Shown: piece by piece, positions 1-8,714 of the stretch
Position numbering within the stretch: the stretch's first letter is position 1
Layout of the letters: each line of letters starts with the position of its first letter
NCBI GenBank assembly: GCA_002292375.1
Contig: DBBV01000017.1
Location: 1-64,000, forward strand
Direction of reading: 5' to 3'
DNA length: 64,000 bases
DNA from: Methylococcaceae bacterium UBA975
GTDB lineage: Bacteria; Pseudomonadota; Gammaproteobacteria; Methylococcales; Cycloclasticaceae
Made by a program: the position numbers and the translations under genes
Notes under the pieces: model-generated
Seen by the model: the letters and a program-made list of their open reading frames with translations, nothing else
What the model was told of the DNA's origin: nothing
The model's database searches: none

Positions 1-27
1 GCGCTCTCCCAGCTGAGCTATGGCCCC
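1..27 (-). tRNA. tRNA-Ala, 5' part only (cut by window edge)
   Basis: The reverse strand begins GGGGCCATAGCTCAGCTGGG, the acceptor and D-arm sequence usual for bacterial tRNA-Ala. The anticodon lies outside the window, so the isoacceptor cannot be read; the GGGGCCA start is most often seen in the GGC type. It lies downstream of gltX on the same strand. Confidence 0.8.
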
Positions 28-140
28 TCTTAGCAGGACGCGAATTGTACTGAATGATCCGTAGGGTGTCCACCCCAGTTGAGCATCAATTTTTAAATTT
101 TTGTAATAAACGACGTGTTTTAAAAAAAATGGCCGGTGAA

Positions 141-1544
141 TTAATCCGCCAACTTAATATAATCAATCGCTTTTTTTATGTTTTTAAGGGATTTTTCTTT
201 ACCCAATAAAAATAACGTTGCATCGATCGCCGGCGACACTGAAGTGCCCGATAAAGCCACTCGCAATGGTTGCGCTACTTTGCCCAGTTTCAGTTCCAGC
301 CTCTCCGCGCAGTCTAATACAACTTGGTGCAAAGGTTCTTTCGTCCAATCAGATAAGTCCTCAAATTTTTCTAACATCAGCTCTAATGGGGCTAAAGCTG
401 TCGGCCTTAAATTCTTTTTTGCCGCCTTCTCGTCAAATTCATCGTAGTCCTGATAAAACATTAGGCTCTTTTCTGCCATTTCTTTTAAAGTTTTGGCGCG
501 TTCTTGCTGAGTTTTTACCAGCTCAAGCAGGTCTGGGCCCTGATCAACGTCGTAACCCAAGCGTTTTAATTGGTAGGCTAAGGGCTCAACTAAACGCTGC
601 GCATCGCTGTTCATAATATATTGCTGATTGATCCACAATAGTTTTTCGGTATTAAACGCGGATGCTGTTCGATTAACATCTTTAATGTCGAACAGTTTAA
701 TCATTTCATCTCGGCTGAATAGCTCTTGGTCGCCGTGAGACCAACCGAGCCTTACTAGGTAATTCAATAAAGCTTCTGGTAAAAAACCGTCATCACGGTA
801 TTGCATTACACTCACCGCGCCGTGCCGTTTAGATAAACGCGCGCCGTCATCACCTAAAATCATCGGTACATGAGCAAACTGTGGGATAGCGCCGCCTAAG
901 GCGCGCATAATATTGATTTGCCGTGGGGTGTTATTAATATGGTCGTCACCACGAATGATGTGGCTCATGTTCATATCTAAATCATCAACAACAACGGTTA
1001 AATTATAGGTAGGCGTGCCATCAGAACGGGCGATGATCAGGTCATCGAGCTCGTCATTATTAATGCTGATTTTCCCTCGCACAAGGTCATCAAACTCGAC
1101 CGTGCCGTGTTGCGGGTTTTTAAATCGCACCACCGGGCTGACACCGTCAAGTGGCTCTGTACGATGCCGACAACGGCCGTCATAACGCGGCTTTTGTTTG
1201 TTTGCTCGTTGTAGCTCACGCATGGCTTCGACTTCTTCGGCCGAACAATAGCAGTGGTAGGCATCACCTTGCGTTAATAATTGTTGAATAGTTTCACTGT
1301 AACGTGGAAATTGATCGGTCTGAAAAAACGGACCTTCATCGTGATCCAAGCCCAACCATTGCATGCCGTCGAAGATAGCTTGCACTGATTCTTCGGTCGA
1401 ACGTTGCCGATCGGTGTCCTCGATACGCAAAATAAATTGGCCTTGCATTTTTTTGGCGTATAACCAAGAGAACAACGCCGTTCTGGCGCCACCAACGTGT
1501 AAGTAGCCCGTGGGGCTAGGCGCGAAACGAGTGCGAACGGTCAT
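141..1544 (-). CDS. gltX: glutamyl-tRNA synthetase
   Basis: This class I aminoacyl-tRNA synthetase charges tRNA-Glu with glutamate in the cytoplasm. The HIGH-type motif is HVGG at residues 16-19 after FAPSPTG, and the KMSKS-type loop is RLSKRHG at 236-242. Cys98, Cys100, Cys125 and His127 match the zinc-binding set of the E. coli enzyme. The length of 467 residues is normal. It starts at an ATG with only a weak ribosome site. The tRNA-Ala gene follows on the same strand, so both may share a transcript. No clear terminator hairpin is seen after the stop. Confidence 0.97.
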   Translation of the reverse strand: MTVRTRFAPSPTGYLHVGGARTALFSWLYAKKMQGQFILRIEDTDRQRSTEESVQAIFDGMQWLGLDHDEGPFFQTDQFPRYSETIQQLLTQGDAYHCYCSAEEVEAMRELQRANKQKPRYDGRCRHRTEPLDGVSPVVRFKNPQHGTVEFDDLVRGKISINNDELDDLIIARSDGTPTYNLTVVVDDLDMNMSHIIRGDDHINNTPRQINIMRALGGAIPQFAHVPMILGDDGARLSKRHGAVSVMQYRDDGFLPEALLNYLVRLGWSHGDQELFSRDEMIKLFDIKDVNRTASAFNTEKLLWINQQYIMNSDAQRLVEPLAYQLKRLGYDVDQGPDLLELVKTQQERAKTLKEMAEKSLMFYQDYDEFDEKAAKKNLRPTALAPLELMLEKFEDLSDWTKEPLHQVVLDCAERLELKLGKVAQPLRVALSGTSVSPAIDATLFLLGKEKSLKNIKKAIDYIKLAD

Positions 1545-1652
1545 AGATGATTACCACAAATTTAAAACAGTTATTTTAACAAACATTAGCCTGCATCGTT
1601 TTACTAAATGACGCGTTCCGGAATAATGATTCGTTTTTTGTTTATGCTGTTT

Positions 1653-2270
1653 TTATTGATTAAATAAGATTCTTAGGCCATCTACCTCGTAGCTCCACGG
1701 TAGCTGGCTGTTTTTCCAACCATTGATCACACGGTGACCTTTATTTGGCCCTTCTCCTGCTAGATCACCTTCAAAACCATCAACCACGGTATAGGCTTGG
1801 GTGAAACCCAATTTAGTGGCAAGACTCGCGGCACGCGCACTGCGTGTACCCGAACGACACATAAAAATAATGGGGGTGTCTTTATTGAACCTTTTTTCGG
1901 TCAGCAATTCTTCAAATACGATAGGGAAATCACCGTTGATCACTTTTGTATAACGCTGACTTTGCTCATCCCATTCATCAAAATCATTACTCATATACGG
2001 TATCACTGCATCTACCAAGGGCGACCAGCCAACAAATTCAATTTCCGACGGCGTTCTAACGTCAATAAATAGTACCTTTTGCGGGTTAGTCGTTACGATG
2101 TTATACGTTTCTTGTGCCGTCAGGTATTTATTCGATTCTGATTGTTTTTCTTCAATTAATTGTGCGTGCTGAATGCTGGTTTTAATCTCAACTGCGTAGC
2201 TGATATTAGGCAGCACTAAAGCAAGAGATAAGGCACTGACAAGGGTTAATTTGATGAGGTTATTTAGCAT
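1653..2270 (-). CDS. exported rhodanese-domain protein
   Basis: This is a 205-residue protein with an N-terminal signal peptide (hydrophobic residues 5-20, probable cleavage after Ala26 in ISYA) followed by one rhodanese-like domain. The active-site loop is CRSGTRSA with the catalytic cysteine near 138, and the preceding FIDVRTPSE motif is the usual rhodanese CH2A-type signature. It should act in the periplasm as a sulfur transferase or persulfide carrier; the substrate is unknown. It lies 25 bases after dnaQ in the same direction and could be the last gene of the rnhA-dnaQ transcript. The domain call is sure, the physiological role is not. Confidence 0.85.
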   Translation of the reverse strand: MLNNLIKLTLVSALSLALVLPNISYAVEIKTSIQHAQLIEEKQSESNKYLTAQETYNIVTTNPQKVLFIDVRTPSEIEFVGWSPLVDAVIPYMSNDFDEWDEQSQRYTKVINGDFPIVFEELLTEKRFNKDTPIIFMCRSGTRSARAASLATKLGFTQAYTVVDGFEGDLAGEGPNKGHRVINGWKNSQLPWSYEVDGLRILFNQ

Positions 2271-2295
2271 GATTCTTTATACCGTTTGCTTTAGA

Positions 2296-3009
2296 TTAAT
2301 CGGAAGGGTTATTAAGCTGAGTCCACAGACATTGCCCGTTGCTGGATTTGTTAATTGCTTCTAAGCGCTGCTGGTGATGCGAAACCTCATCTGGCGTCGC
2401 ACTAATCACGCTTAATTTAGGCCGGTTTACGTCGAACACCTTGGGCTCAAACTCGATATTCACCGCGCTGTCATCGGCAAATAATGAGTTTTGCCCACCC
2501 GTCAGCATTAAATACACATCGGCTAGAATTTCGGCGTCTAATAAGGCGCCGTGTAACTGCCGGCGGCTGTTGTCTATTTCAAACCGTTTACATAAGGCAT
2601 CTAAACTATTACGTTGACCAGGAAACATTTTTCGAGCCATGTGCAAGGAATCGGTCACCTCACACCACCTCGCCATATCGCTATGCTCAAAACCCATTAG
2701 GCGGTATTCGTGGTTGATAAAGCCGACGTCAAACGCGGCGTTATGGATAACCACTTCGGCACCTTTTAAATACTCATACAGTTCTTCGGCAATATCTTCG
2801 TACAGCGGTTTATCCGATAAAAACTCAGTGGTCAATCCGTGCACCGCTACCGCGCCTTCGTCTATCTCGCGTTGCGGGTTTAAGTAATAATGAAAATTAT
2901 TGCCTGTTAAACGTCGGTTGACGAGTTCGACACAACCGACTTCAATAATTCGGTGGCCTTGCTTGGGCTCTAAACCGGTGGTCTCAGTATCTAAAATAAT
3001 TTGTCTCAT
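2296..3009 (-). CDS. dnaQ: DNA polymerase III epsilon subunit (proofreading exonuclease)
   Basis: This is the 3'-5' proofreading exonuclease of the replicative polymerase core. The Exo I motif DTETTG puts the metal-binding Asp7 and Glu9 at the very N-terminus. The Exo II region HNAAFDVGF and Exo III region HGALLDAEILADVY follow, as in the DEDDh family. The C-terminal tail of about 60 residues would bind the alpha subunit. The length of 237 residues is typical. Its ATG overlaps the stop of rnhA by ATGA, showing translational coupling. In E. coli dnaQ and rnhA are neighbours but divergently transcribed; here they are co-directional. Confidence 0.96.
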   Translation of the reverse strand: MRQIILDTETTGLEPKQGHRIIEVGCVELVNRRLTGNNFHYYLNPQREIDEGAVAVHGLTTEFLSDKPLYEDIAEELYEYLKGAEVVIHNAAFDVGFINHEYRLMGFEHSDMARWCEVTDSLHMARKMFPGQRNSLDALCKRFEIDNSRRQLHGALLDAEILADVYLMLTGGQNSLFADDSAVNIEFEPKVFDVNRPKLSVISATPDEVSHHQQRLEAINKSSNGQCLWTQLNNPSD

Positions 3010-3443
3010 AATGTATCGATACCCAAATTAGCGAGTTCATCGGCGCGTTCATTACCCGGGTCGCCGCTATGCCCTTTGACCCACACCCATTTAATCTCAT
3101 GCGCCTGCGCCAATTGGTCAATTTTCTGCCATAAATCAACGTTTTTAACCGCTTGCTTACTGGCCGTTTTCCAGTTTCTTTTTTTCCAATTAGGCATCCA
3201 ATCATTAACACCTTGAAGTACGTACTTTGAGTCGCTGTATAACGTCACGTCACTGGCTTTGGTTAAGGCGCTGAGCGCCTCAATCACCGCTGTCATTTCC
3301 ATTCGGTTATTGGTCGTTAGTTGTTCACCACCGTAAATTTCTTTAATGGTTCCATTGTAACTAAGCGTTGCGCCCCAACCACCGATACCGGGGTTTCCGC
3401 GACACGCGCCATCAGTGTATATCTGCACTTTTTTTTTCAACAT
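3006..3443 (-). CDS. rnhA: ribonuclease HI
   Basis: This enzyme cuts the RNA strand of RNA-DNA hybrids. At 145 residues it has the full type 1 RNase H fold. The acidic active site is visible: Asp11 in YTDGACRGNPG, Glu in NNRMEMTA, Asp in YSDSKYV, and His plus Asp in GHSGDPGNERAD. Its 5' end overlaps the end of the methyltransferase gene by 32 bases and its stop overlaps the dnaQ start by four, so the three genes form a tight operon. Confidence 0.96.
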   Translation of the reverse strand: MLKKKVQIYTDGACRGNPGIGGWGATLSYNGTIKEIYGGEQLTTNNRMEMTAVIEALSALTKASDVTLYSDSKYVLQGVNDWMPNWKKRNWKTASKQAVKNVDLWQKIDQLAQAHEIKWVWVKGHSGDPGNERADELANLGIDTL

Positions 3444-4197
3444 AAATTGTTTTAGTTGTTGCTTCTGCTGTAGGCGAAATAAATCGCTGTTTTAAGTTAT
3501 GTAAATGAAAGATGGGCGTACCACCGGCCAAACGCTTGACCCCCATAATAAAGTACGCAGCGGGCATAAAGGGTAACCATGCCGCTACTTTTTCGAAAAG
3601 CTTGTTTTGCTGTTCAAGCGACGGCTGCTTAAGCACTGGAAAAAGGCAGCAGCCCCGGCTAACCTCAATATCAAAATTAAGCAATTTCAACCAGTCGACC
3701 ACCCGGTAACGGCTAATAAAGCGGCCATTCCAAGGCGATTTTTGCCGTGCTTTAGGGACAAACCGTGGTAAGTGCCAAATCGCCCATGGGTTAAAGCCCA
3801 TCAATAAAACGATCCCTTCCGGCTTAAGCACCCGAGCCACTTCACGCAGTACTTGGTGAGGGTTCGACTCAAACTCCAAGGTATGCGGCATAATAACAAT
3901 ATCGATACTATGCGTCTCTATCGGTAAGCTGTCTGCGTCACCAACCACACGGGTATATTGGGTTTCATCACTCGTTAAATTATCTAAAATTGTATAGTGC
4001 GCAAAACGCATCGCCTCGTGAAACTCGTCTTCCCAGCCTACAAAGTCTAGCTGCAGGACTTCGGCACGAAAGTTTTCACTTAATTTTTGGCTTAATAAGG
4101 CTGATTCACTGCGCCGATAAATCGCACCTATCGGTGTTTTAAACCAATGACGAAGTCCGACTGAATTTTTTGTCGGTGACTTTTTCTTATTCAGCAT
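3412..4197 (-). CDS. class I SAM-dependent methyltransferase, YafS-like
   Basis: This 261-residue protein has a Methyltransf_11-type core. The segment GDADSLPIETHSIDIV followed by LREVARVLKPEG is the motif II-III region, and GFNPW with RHWF near the N-terminus resembles the YafS family found beside rnhA and dnaQ. The glycine-rich SAM motif I is poorly conserved, the corresponding stretch reading LDFVGWEDEF, so catalytic activity is not certain. It overlaps rnhA by 32 bases. In many gammaproteobacteria gloB sits between this gene and mltD; it is absent here. The substrate is unknown. Confidence 0.8.
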   Translation of the reverse strand: MLNKKKSPTKNSVGLRHWFKTPIGAIYRRSESALLSQKLSENFRAEVLQLDFVGWEDEFHEAMRFAHYTILDNLTSDETQYTRVVGDADSLPIETHSIDIVIMPHTLEFESNPHQVLREVARVLKPEGIVLLMGFNPWAIWHLPRFVPKARQKSPWNGRFISRYRVVDWLKLLNFDIEVSRGCCLFPVLKQPSLEQQNKLFEKVAAWLPFMPAAYFIMGVKRLAGGTPIFHLHNLKQRFISPTAEATTKTIYVEKKSADIH

Positions 4198-4251
4198 GAT
4201 ATAAACAAACTATAATGTGCAATCGAATAATTTCACAATCAACCCCTGTTA

Positions 4252-5838
4252 ATGCAATATTTAATCATAAATAAAACGATTAAGTTCCTTTTATTTGCCA
4301 GCTGTCTTTTCCTCATCTCTTGTTCTTCTTTTTCTATTAGATCACTAACGCAGACTAAGTTCAGTGAACCTGGGGATACCGTTCAAACGGTCGTCGCCAT
4401 TAACAAGGACAATCACCACACTGAAACACCACAGGCCAACAACGACCTCTGGCAACGCTTATTTGCGCTGTATCAGCTTCCTCAGGTTGATAACGACCGT
4501 GTCCAAGCTCAAATTGATTGGTATAGCAAGCACCCAAACTATATTAAGCAGGTGCAAAAAAATGCTGCGCCCTACCTTTACTACATCGTCAATGAGGTTG
4601 AAAAGCGGCAATTACCCGGCGAGCTAGCCCTACTACCCATTATTGAAAGTGCCTATCGACCCTTTGCCTACTCGCACGGCAGGGCCGCTGGCTTATGGCA
4701 GTTTATACCATCAACGGGCCGTTACTACGGCTTAAAGCAAAGCTGGTGGTACGATGGAAGGCGAGACGTTCACGCCTCTACCCAAGCTGCATTAACGTAC
4801 TTAAGTAAGCTGTCTAAACGCTTTGATAACGACTGGTTTTTAGCCTTAGCCGCTTATAATGCAGGCGGTGGTACGGTATCGAATGCTATTAAACAAAACC
4901 GTAAACGCGACGCTGGCACCGACTATTGGTCCTTAGCTTTACGTAAAGAAACGCGCCAATATGTACCCAAGTTACTCGCCATTGCACATATATTATCGAA
5001 CGCAGAACAGTATGGAATTGAGTTACAAGCCATGCCTAACACGGCTTATTTTGAAACCATTGATACCGTTAAACAAATTGATTTAGCCAGGGCGTCAGAA
5101 CTCGCTGATATCAGTATTGATGAACTCTATCAACTCAACCCTGCCTTTAATCAGTGGGCAACCGACCCGCACGGCCCGCATTATTTACTGATACCCGTTG
5201 ATAAGGCCTTGCAGTTTAAACAAGGGATATCACAACTCGCGGATGAGCAACGCGTTAAATGGCAACGACATAAGGTTAAATCAGGTGAAACACTCAGTCA
5301 CATAGCTAGGCGTTACCGAACCTCCGTGGCATTAATTAAACAGACCAATCGAATTTCATCACACTCCATTCGTGCTGGGAAGTATTTATTAATTCCTACC
5401 GCACGTTATGATGAAAGCCTGTATAGCCGTAGCACTAAGATGCGCAAAAAAGCCATTGTTAATAAGCCACGTTCGGGCGAACGCTTGCAGTATCGCGTTA
5501 AACAGGGCGATTCATTTTGGCGCATCGCGCAACAACATCAGGTGTCGGTTCGTCAACTGGCCAAATGGAATGCGATGGCCCCAGGCGACCTCCTTAAACC
5601 CAATCAATTATTAAACATTTGGTTAGCCGATGGGGCATTACACCCAACCACACAAGTATCGCCTTTAAACAAACACCAGACGATTCGTTACACGGTAAAA
5701 AATGGTGACTCTTTGTACCTGATATCCAAACGATTTAAGGTTGATATTAGCGATTTAAAACACTGGAATCAATTAAATAAAAAGTATTTAAAGCCTGGGC
5801 AAAAACTTAAAATTATCGTTGATGTTACCCGTTCTTAA
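4252..5838 (+). CDS. mltD: membrane-bound lytic murein transglycosylase D
   Basis: This is a peptidoglycan-cleaving lipoprotein. A type II signal peptide ends in LISC with Cys24 as the lipidated residue. The Slt-type catalytic domain covers about residues 100-250, with the catalytic Glu132 in LLPIIESAYRP and the motifs AAGLWQFIPSTGR and LALAAYNAG. Three LysM repeats follow at about 340-383, 413-456 and 479-523, each with the V(K)xGDS/ETL-type start; E. coli MltD has two. It is divergent from the methyltransferase gene (54-base gap) and its stop overlaps the convergent ABC ATPase gene by four bases. No good Shine-Dalgarno precedes the ATG, but no other start keeps the signal peptide. Confidence 0.95.
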   Translation: MQYLIINKTIKFLLFASCLFLISCSSFSIRSLTQTKFSEPGDTVQTVVAINKDNHHTETPQANNDLWQRLFALYQLPQVDNDRVQAQIDWYSKHPNYIKQVQKNAAPYLYYIVNEVEKRQLPGELALLPIIESAYRPFAYSHGRAAGLWQFIPSTGRYYGLKQSWWYDGRRDVHASTQAALTYLSKLSKRFDNDWFLALAAYNAGGGTVSNAIKQNRKRDAGTDYWSLALRKETRQYVPKLLAIAHILSNAEQYGIELQAMPNTAYFETIDTVKQIDLARASELADISIDELYQLNPAFNQWATDPHGPHYLLIPVDKALQFKQGISQLADEQRVKWQRHKVKSGETLSHIARRYRTSVALIKQTNRISSHSIRAGKYLLIPTARYDESLYSRSTKMRKKAIVNKPRSGERLQYRVKQGDSFWRIAQQHQVSVRQLAKWNAMAPGDLLKPNQLLNIWLADGALHPTTQVSPLNKHQTIRYTVKNGDSLYLISKRFKVDISDLKHWNQLNKKYLKPGQKLKIIVDVTRS

Positions 5839-7847
5839 GACTCAACCGGCGGATCGTCAAACAGTAAACAGCAAACGCTATGACTGGCAGATACATTAAT
5901 ACTCTTTGGTTCAACTGTTGAGCAAACAGGCATCGCTTCCGCACATCGGGTATGGAAATGACAGCCCGAAGGTGGGTTAGCGGCCGACGGCATGGTATCC
6001 GGCAACTTAATAATGGTTTTCTGTACGCTATTGTCCCAACGGGGAACCGCATTGATTAAGGCTTTGGTATAGGGGTGTGCTGGCGTATTAAGCACCTCCT
6101 CTACCGAGCCATATTCAACAATGCGCCCCAAATACATCACGGCAACGGAATCGGCCAAATACGACACCACCGACAAATCATGGGTAATAAATAAGTAACT
6201 AAGCCCTTGCTCTTGTTGCAATTGTTGCAATAGATTTAACACTTGCGCCTGCACCGAGACATCCAACGCGCTGGTGGGTTCATCACACACGATAATTGAT
6301 GGTTTAACCGCTAATGCCCGGGCAATACAAATCCGCTGGCGTTGCCCGCCCGAAAACTCATGGGGATAACGGTACAAAACGTCTGCGTTTAACCCCACTT
6401 TCTGTAGCAAATAGGCGCATTGTGCTTCAACCTCTAAGTTGCTTAATGTCGGCTTTAATGCCCGTAAGCCTTCTTGCAAGATATCGATCACCAGCATTCG
6501 AGGATTCATTGACGAGAAAGGGTCCTGAAAAATAATTTGGAATTGCTCACGGTATGCACGGAAGGCTTGCTCGGGCATATCAACCAAGTTTTTTTCTTGG
6601 TAATACACCTCGCCTGAGGTAATGGGTAACAGTTTTAACAAGCCCTTCCCTAAGGTGGTTTTGCCGCAGCCAGACTCGCCAACTAAGGCCGTAGTGCCAC
6701 CGGACACAAGATCAAAACTAACGCCATCGACTGCTTTTACATAGCCCACAGTACGTTTCAAAATACCTTTTTTGATAGCAAAATGAATCTTTAAATTATT
6801 GACTTGTAATGCCTTGCTGGACGTCGATGGCGTTTTTTGCTTAATAAATTCAGGGGTGTTTATTGGTTTAGCAATAATCTCATCAAGACGCAAACAACGG
6901 GCACGGTGCTCGTCAGCAACTGAATGCCATGCCACCTTGGCAACCGAAGTGCAAGCGGCTTGTTGATAATCACAACGCTCTGCAAAACGACAGCCGCTAA
7001 AGGTTTGGCTTAGTCGTGGCACTGAGCCAGGCAGCGTCACTAAGGCTTTATCGCGTTTATCCATTTTTGGTAAGGCAGCGAATAATCGCTGGCTGTACGG
7101 GTGTGCGGCTTGATTAAAAAAACTGTCCCGCGTAGCCACTTCTACCAATTGACCGGCGTACATGACTGCAACCTTGTCGGCAATATCTGACACGATGCCA
7201 AGATCATGACTAATAATCCATAAAGACATCCCCAGCTCACGCTGAAGGTCTTTTAATAATTCCAAAATTTGCGCTTGGATGGTGACATCTAAGGCGGTGG
7301 TTGGTTCGTCCGCAATTAACAAGTCTGGCTCATTGGCTAAGGCCATAGCAATCATAACTCGCTGCATCATGCCGCCTGATAATTGATGTGGAAACGACGC
7401 ATAGCGTTCTTCTGCATCGGCAATGCCCACTTGCTTGATCAACTCGATGACCCTTTGTTTAACCGCCGATGCAGGGAGTTTTTTATGCAATAAAACCGCT
7501 TCGCCAATCTGTTCGCCGACACTCATCACGGGGTTGAGTGAGGTCATGGGGTCTTGGAAAATCATCGCAATACGAAAGCCCCGTACCGCGCGCATTTCTT
7601 TTTCTGCTATCTGCAATAAATCCTTACCACGATACATCACTTTACCCGCGGTAATTTTAGCGTTATTCGATAACAACCTCATGACTGTCAAAGCCAACAC
7701 CGACTTGCCACAGCCGGATTCACCGACCAAGGCAAAGGTCTCACCCTCGGCGATGTCAAAGCTAACCCCATCAACCGCCTTAACCGACGCCTGCGCTTGG
7801 TCAAATTCTGTTTTTAATCCTTGAACAGACAATAAGGCTTGTTTCAT
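5835..7847 (-). CDS. peptide ABC transporter ATPase, two fused nucleotide-binding domains (YejF/DppD-DppF type)
   Basis: This 670-residue protein carries two complete ABC ATPase halves. Half 1 has Walker A GESGCGKSV near 42-50, signature LSGGMMQR and Walker B LLIADEPT. Half 2 has Walker A GESGCGKTT near 395, signature FSGGQRQR and Walker B IIVCDEPT. Each half ends in an oligopeptide-transporter C-terminal module with cysteines (GCRFAERC, GCHFHTRC) that may hold a metal cluster. It powers the permeases encoded upstream in the same operon for dipeptide, oligopeptide or microcin C-like substrates. It begins 4 bases after the serB stop. Confidence 0.93.
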   Translation of the reverse strand: MKQALLSVQGLKTEFDQAQASVKAVDGVSFDIAEGETFALVGESGCGKSVLALTVMRLLSNNAKITAGKVMYRGKDLLQIAEKEMRAVRGFRIAMIFQDPMTSLNPVMSVGEQIGEAVLLHKKLPASAVKQRVIELIKQVGIADAEERYASFPHQLSGGMMQRVMIAMALANEPDLLIADEPTTALDVTIQAQILELLKDLQRELGMSLWIISHDLGIVSDIADKVAVMYAGQLVEVATRDSFFNQAAHPYSQRLFAALPKMDKRDKALVTLPGSVPRLSQTFSGCRFAERCDYQQAACTSVAKVAWHSVADEHRARCLRLDEIIAKPINTPEFIKQKTPSTSSKALQVNNLKIHFAIKKGILKRTVGYVKAVDGVSFDLVSGGTTALVGESGCGKTTLGKGLLKLLPITSGEVYYQEKNLVDMPEQAFRAYREQFQIIFQDPFSSMNPRMLVIDILQEGLRALKPTLSNLEVEAQCAYLLQKVGLNADVLYRYPHEFSGGQRQRICIARALAVKPSIIVCDEPTSALDVSVQAQVLNLLQQLQQEQGLSYLFITHDLSVVSYLADSVAVMYLGRIVEYGSVEEVLNTPAHPYTKALINAVPRWDNSVQKTIIKLPDTMPSAANPPSGCHFHTRCAEAMPVCSTVEPKSINVSASHSVCCLLFDDPPVES

Positions 7848-7851
7848 GCTA

Positions 7852-8685
7852 TTAGGCTTTCAACAAGTCAATAACGGCGTTTAAACCCGCCTGATTGAGT
7901 TGGCAATCCGTTTGCGCCTGCACGGTCGGTTTGGCGTGATAGGCCACACTGAGCCCAGCCTGTTGCATCATCAACAAGTCATTAGCGCCATCACCCATGG
8001 CAATAACCTGATGCCCTTGCAATGACAATTGTTTGCTTAACTGGGTTAACAGGTCTGCTTTAGCTTGCGCGCCAACAATATCACCGACCACGCGCCCAGT
8101 TAAGGTGCCTTCGACAACCTCTAGGGTGTTCGCCAAGGTATAGTCTAGACCCAAACGTTGTTTTAGCTTATCGGTAAAAAATGTAAACCCACCCGACACC
8201 AAGGCGAGCTTAATGGAGGCAGTTTTTAAATACGCGATAAGTTGTTCTGCGCCGGGGTTGAGTGTCAAACGTTGTTGATAGACCCGCAATAAAGCCTCTT
8301 CTGGCAGGCCTTTTAACAGCGCCACACGCTGGGTTAAAGAGGCTTCAAAATCGAGTTCTCCGCGCATCGCGGCCTCGGTAATAGCCGACACCTGCGGCTT
8401 AAGACCCAACATATCGGCTATCTCATCGATACATTCTATCGATATAAGGGTTGAATCCATATCAGTGACCAACAGACCGACCTCATCGCCCTTAAACCCG
8501 GCCGGTAATACGTTGACGTCTATACCTAAGTTTTGTCGTATCTCCGTTAACTCTGGGCGCGCCTCACAGCGCAATGAATAAAAACCGTCCTGTGCTTGCG
8601 CCGTTGTTTTAAACTGCGCTGCGATAAAATTCGCTTGCTGGGTGGTCAATTGGCTCGTATGGAAAATATAGGTATGCATAGTCAT
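7852..8685 (-). CDS. serB: phosphoserine phosphatase
   Basis: This HAD-family enzyme dephosphorylates phosphoserine in the last step of serine synthesis. The DxDxT nucleophile motif is DMDST with Asp75 and Asp77. The cap region has the substrate-binding ECIDEIAD, followed by LVSGGFTFF (motif II) and GDGANDLLMM (motif IV). It has 277 residues against 322 in E. coli, with a short N-terminal extension. The start is uncertain by two codons (MTMH). It sits inside the peptide ABC operon, 29 bases after the second permease gene and 4 bases before the ATPase gene, which is an unusual location. Confidence 0.95.
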   Translation of the reverse strand: MTMHTYIFHTSQLTTQQANFIAAQFKTTAQAQDGFYSLRCEARPELTEIRQNLGIDVNVLPAGFKGDEVGLLVTDMDSTLISIECIDEIADMLGLKPQVSAITEAAMRGELDFEASLTQRVALLKGLPEEALLRVYQQRLTLNPGAEQLIAYLKTASIKLALVSGGFTFFTDKLKQRLGLDYTLANTLEVVEGTLTGRVVGDIVGAQAKADLLTQLSKQLSLQGHQVIAMGDGANDLLMMQQAGLSVAYHAKPTVQAQTDCQLNQAGLNAVIDLLKA

Positions 8686-8714
8686 TCGTTGTTAATAAAA
8701 ATTAATCGGCTGGG

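Noticed and set aside
120..145. Terminator after gltX
   Set aside because: There is a T run on the minus strand but no convincing stem before it.
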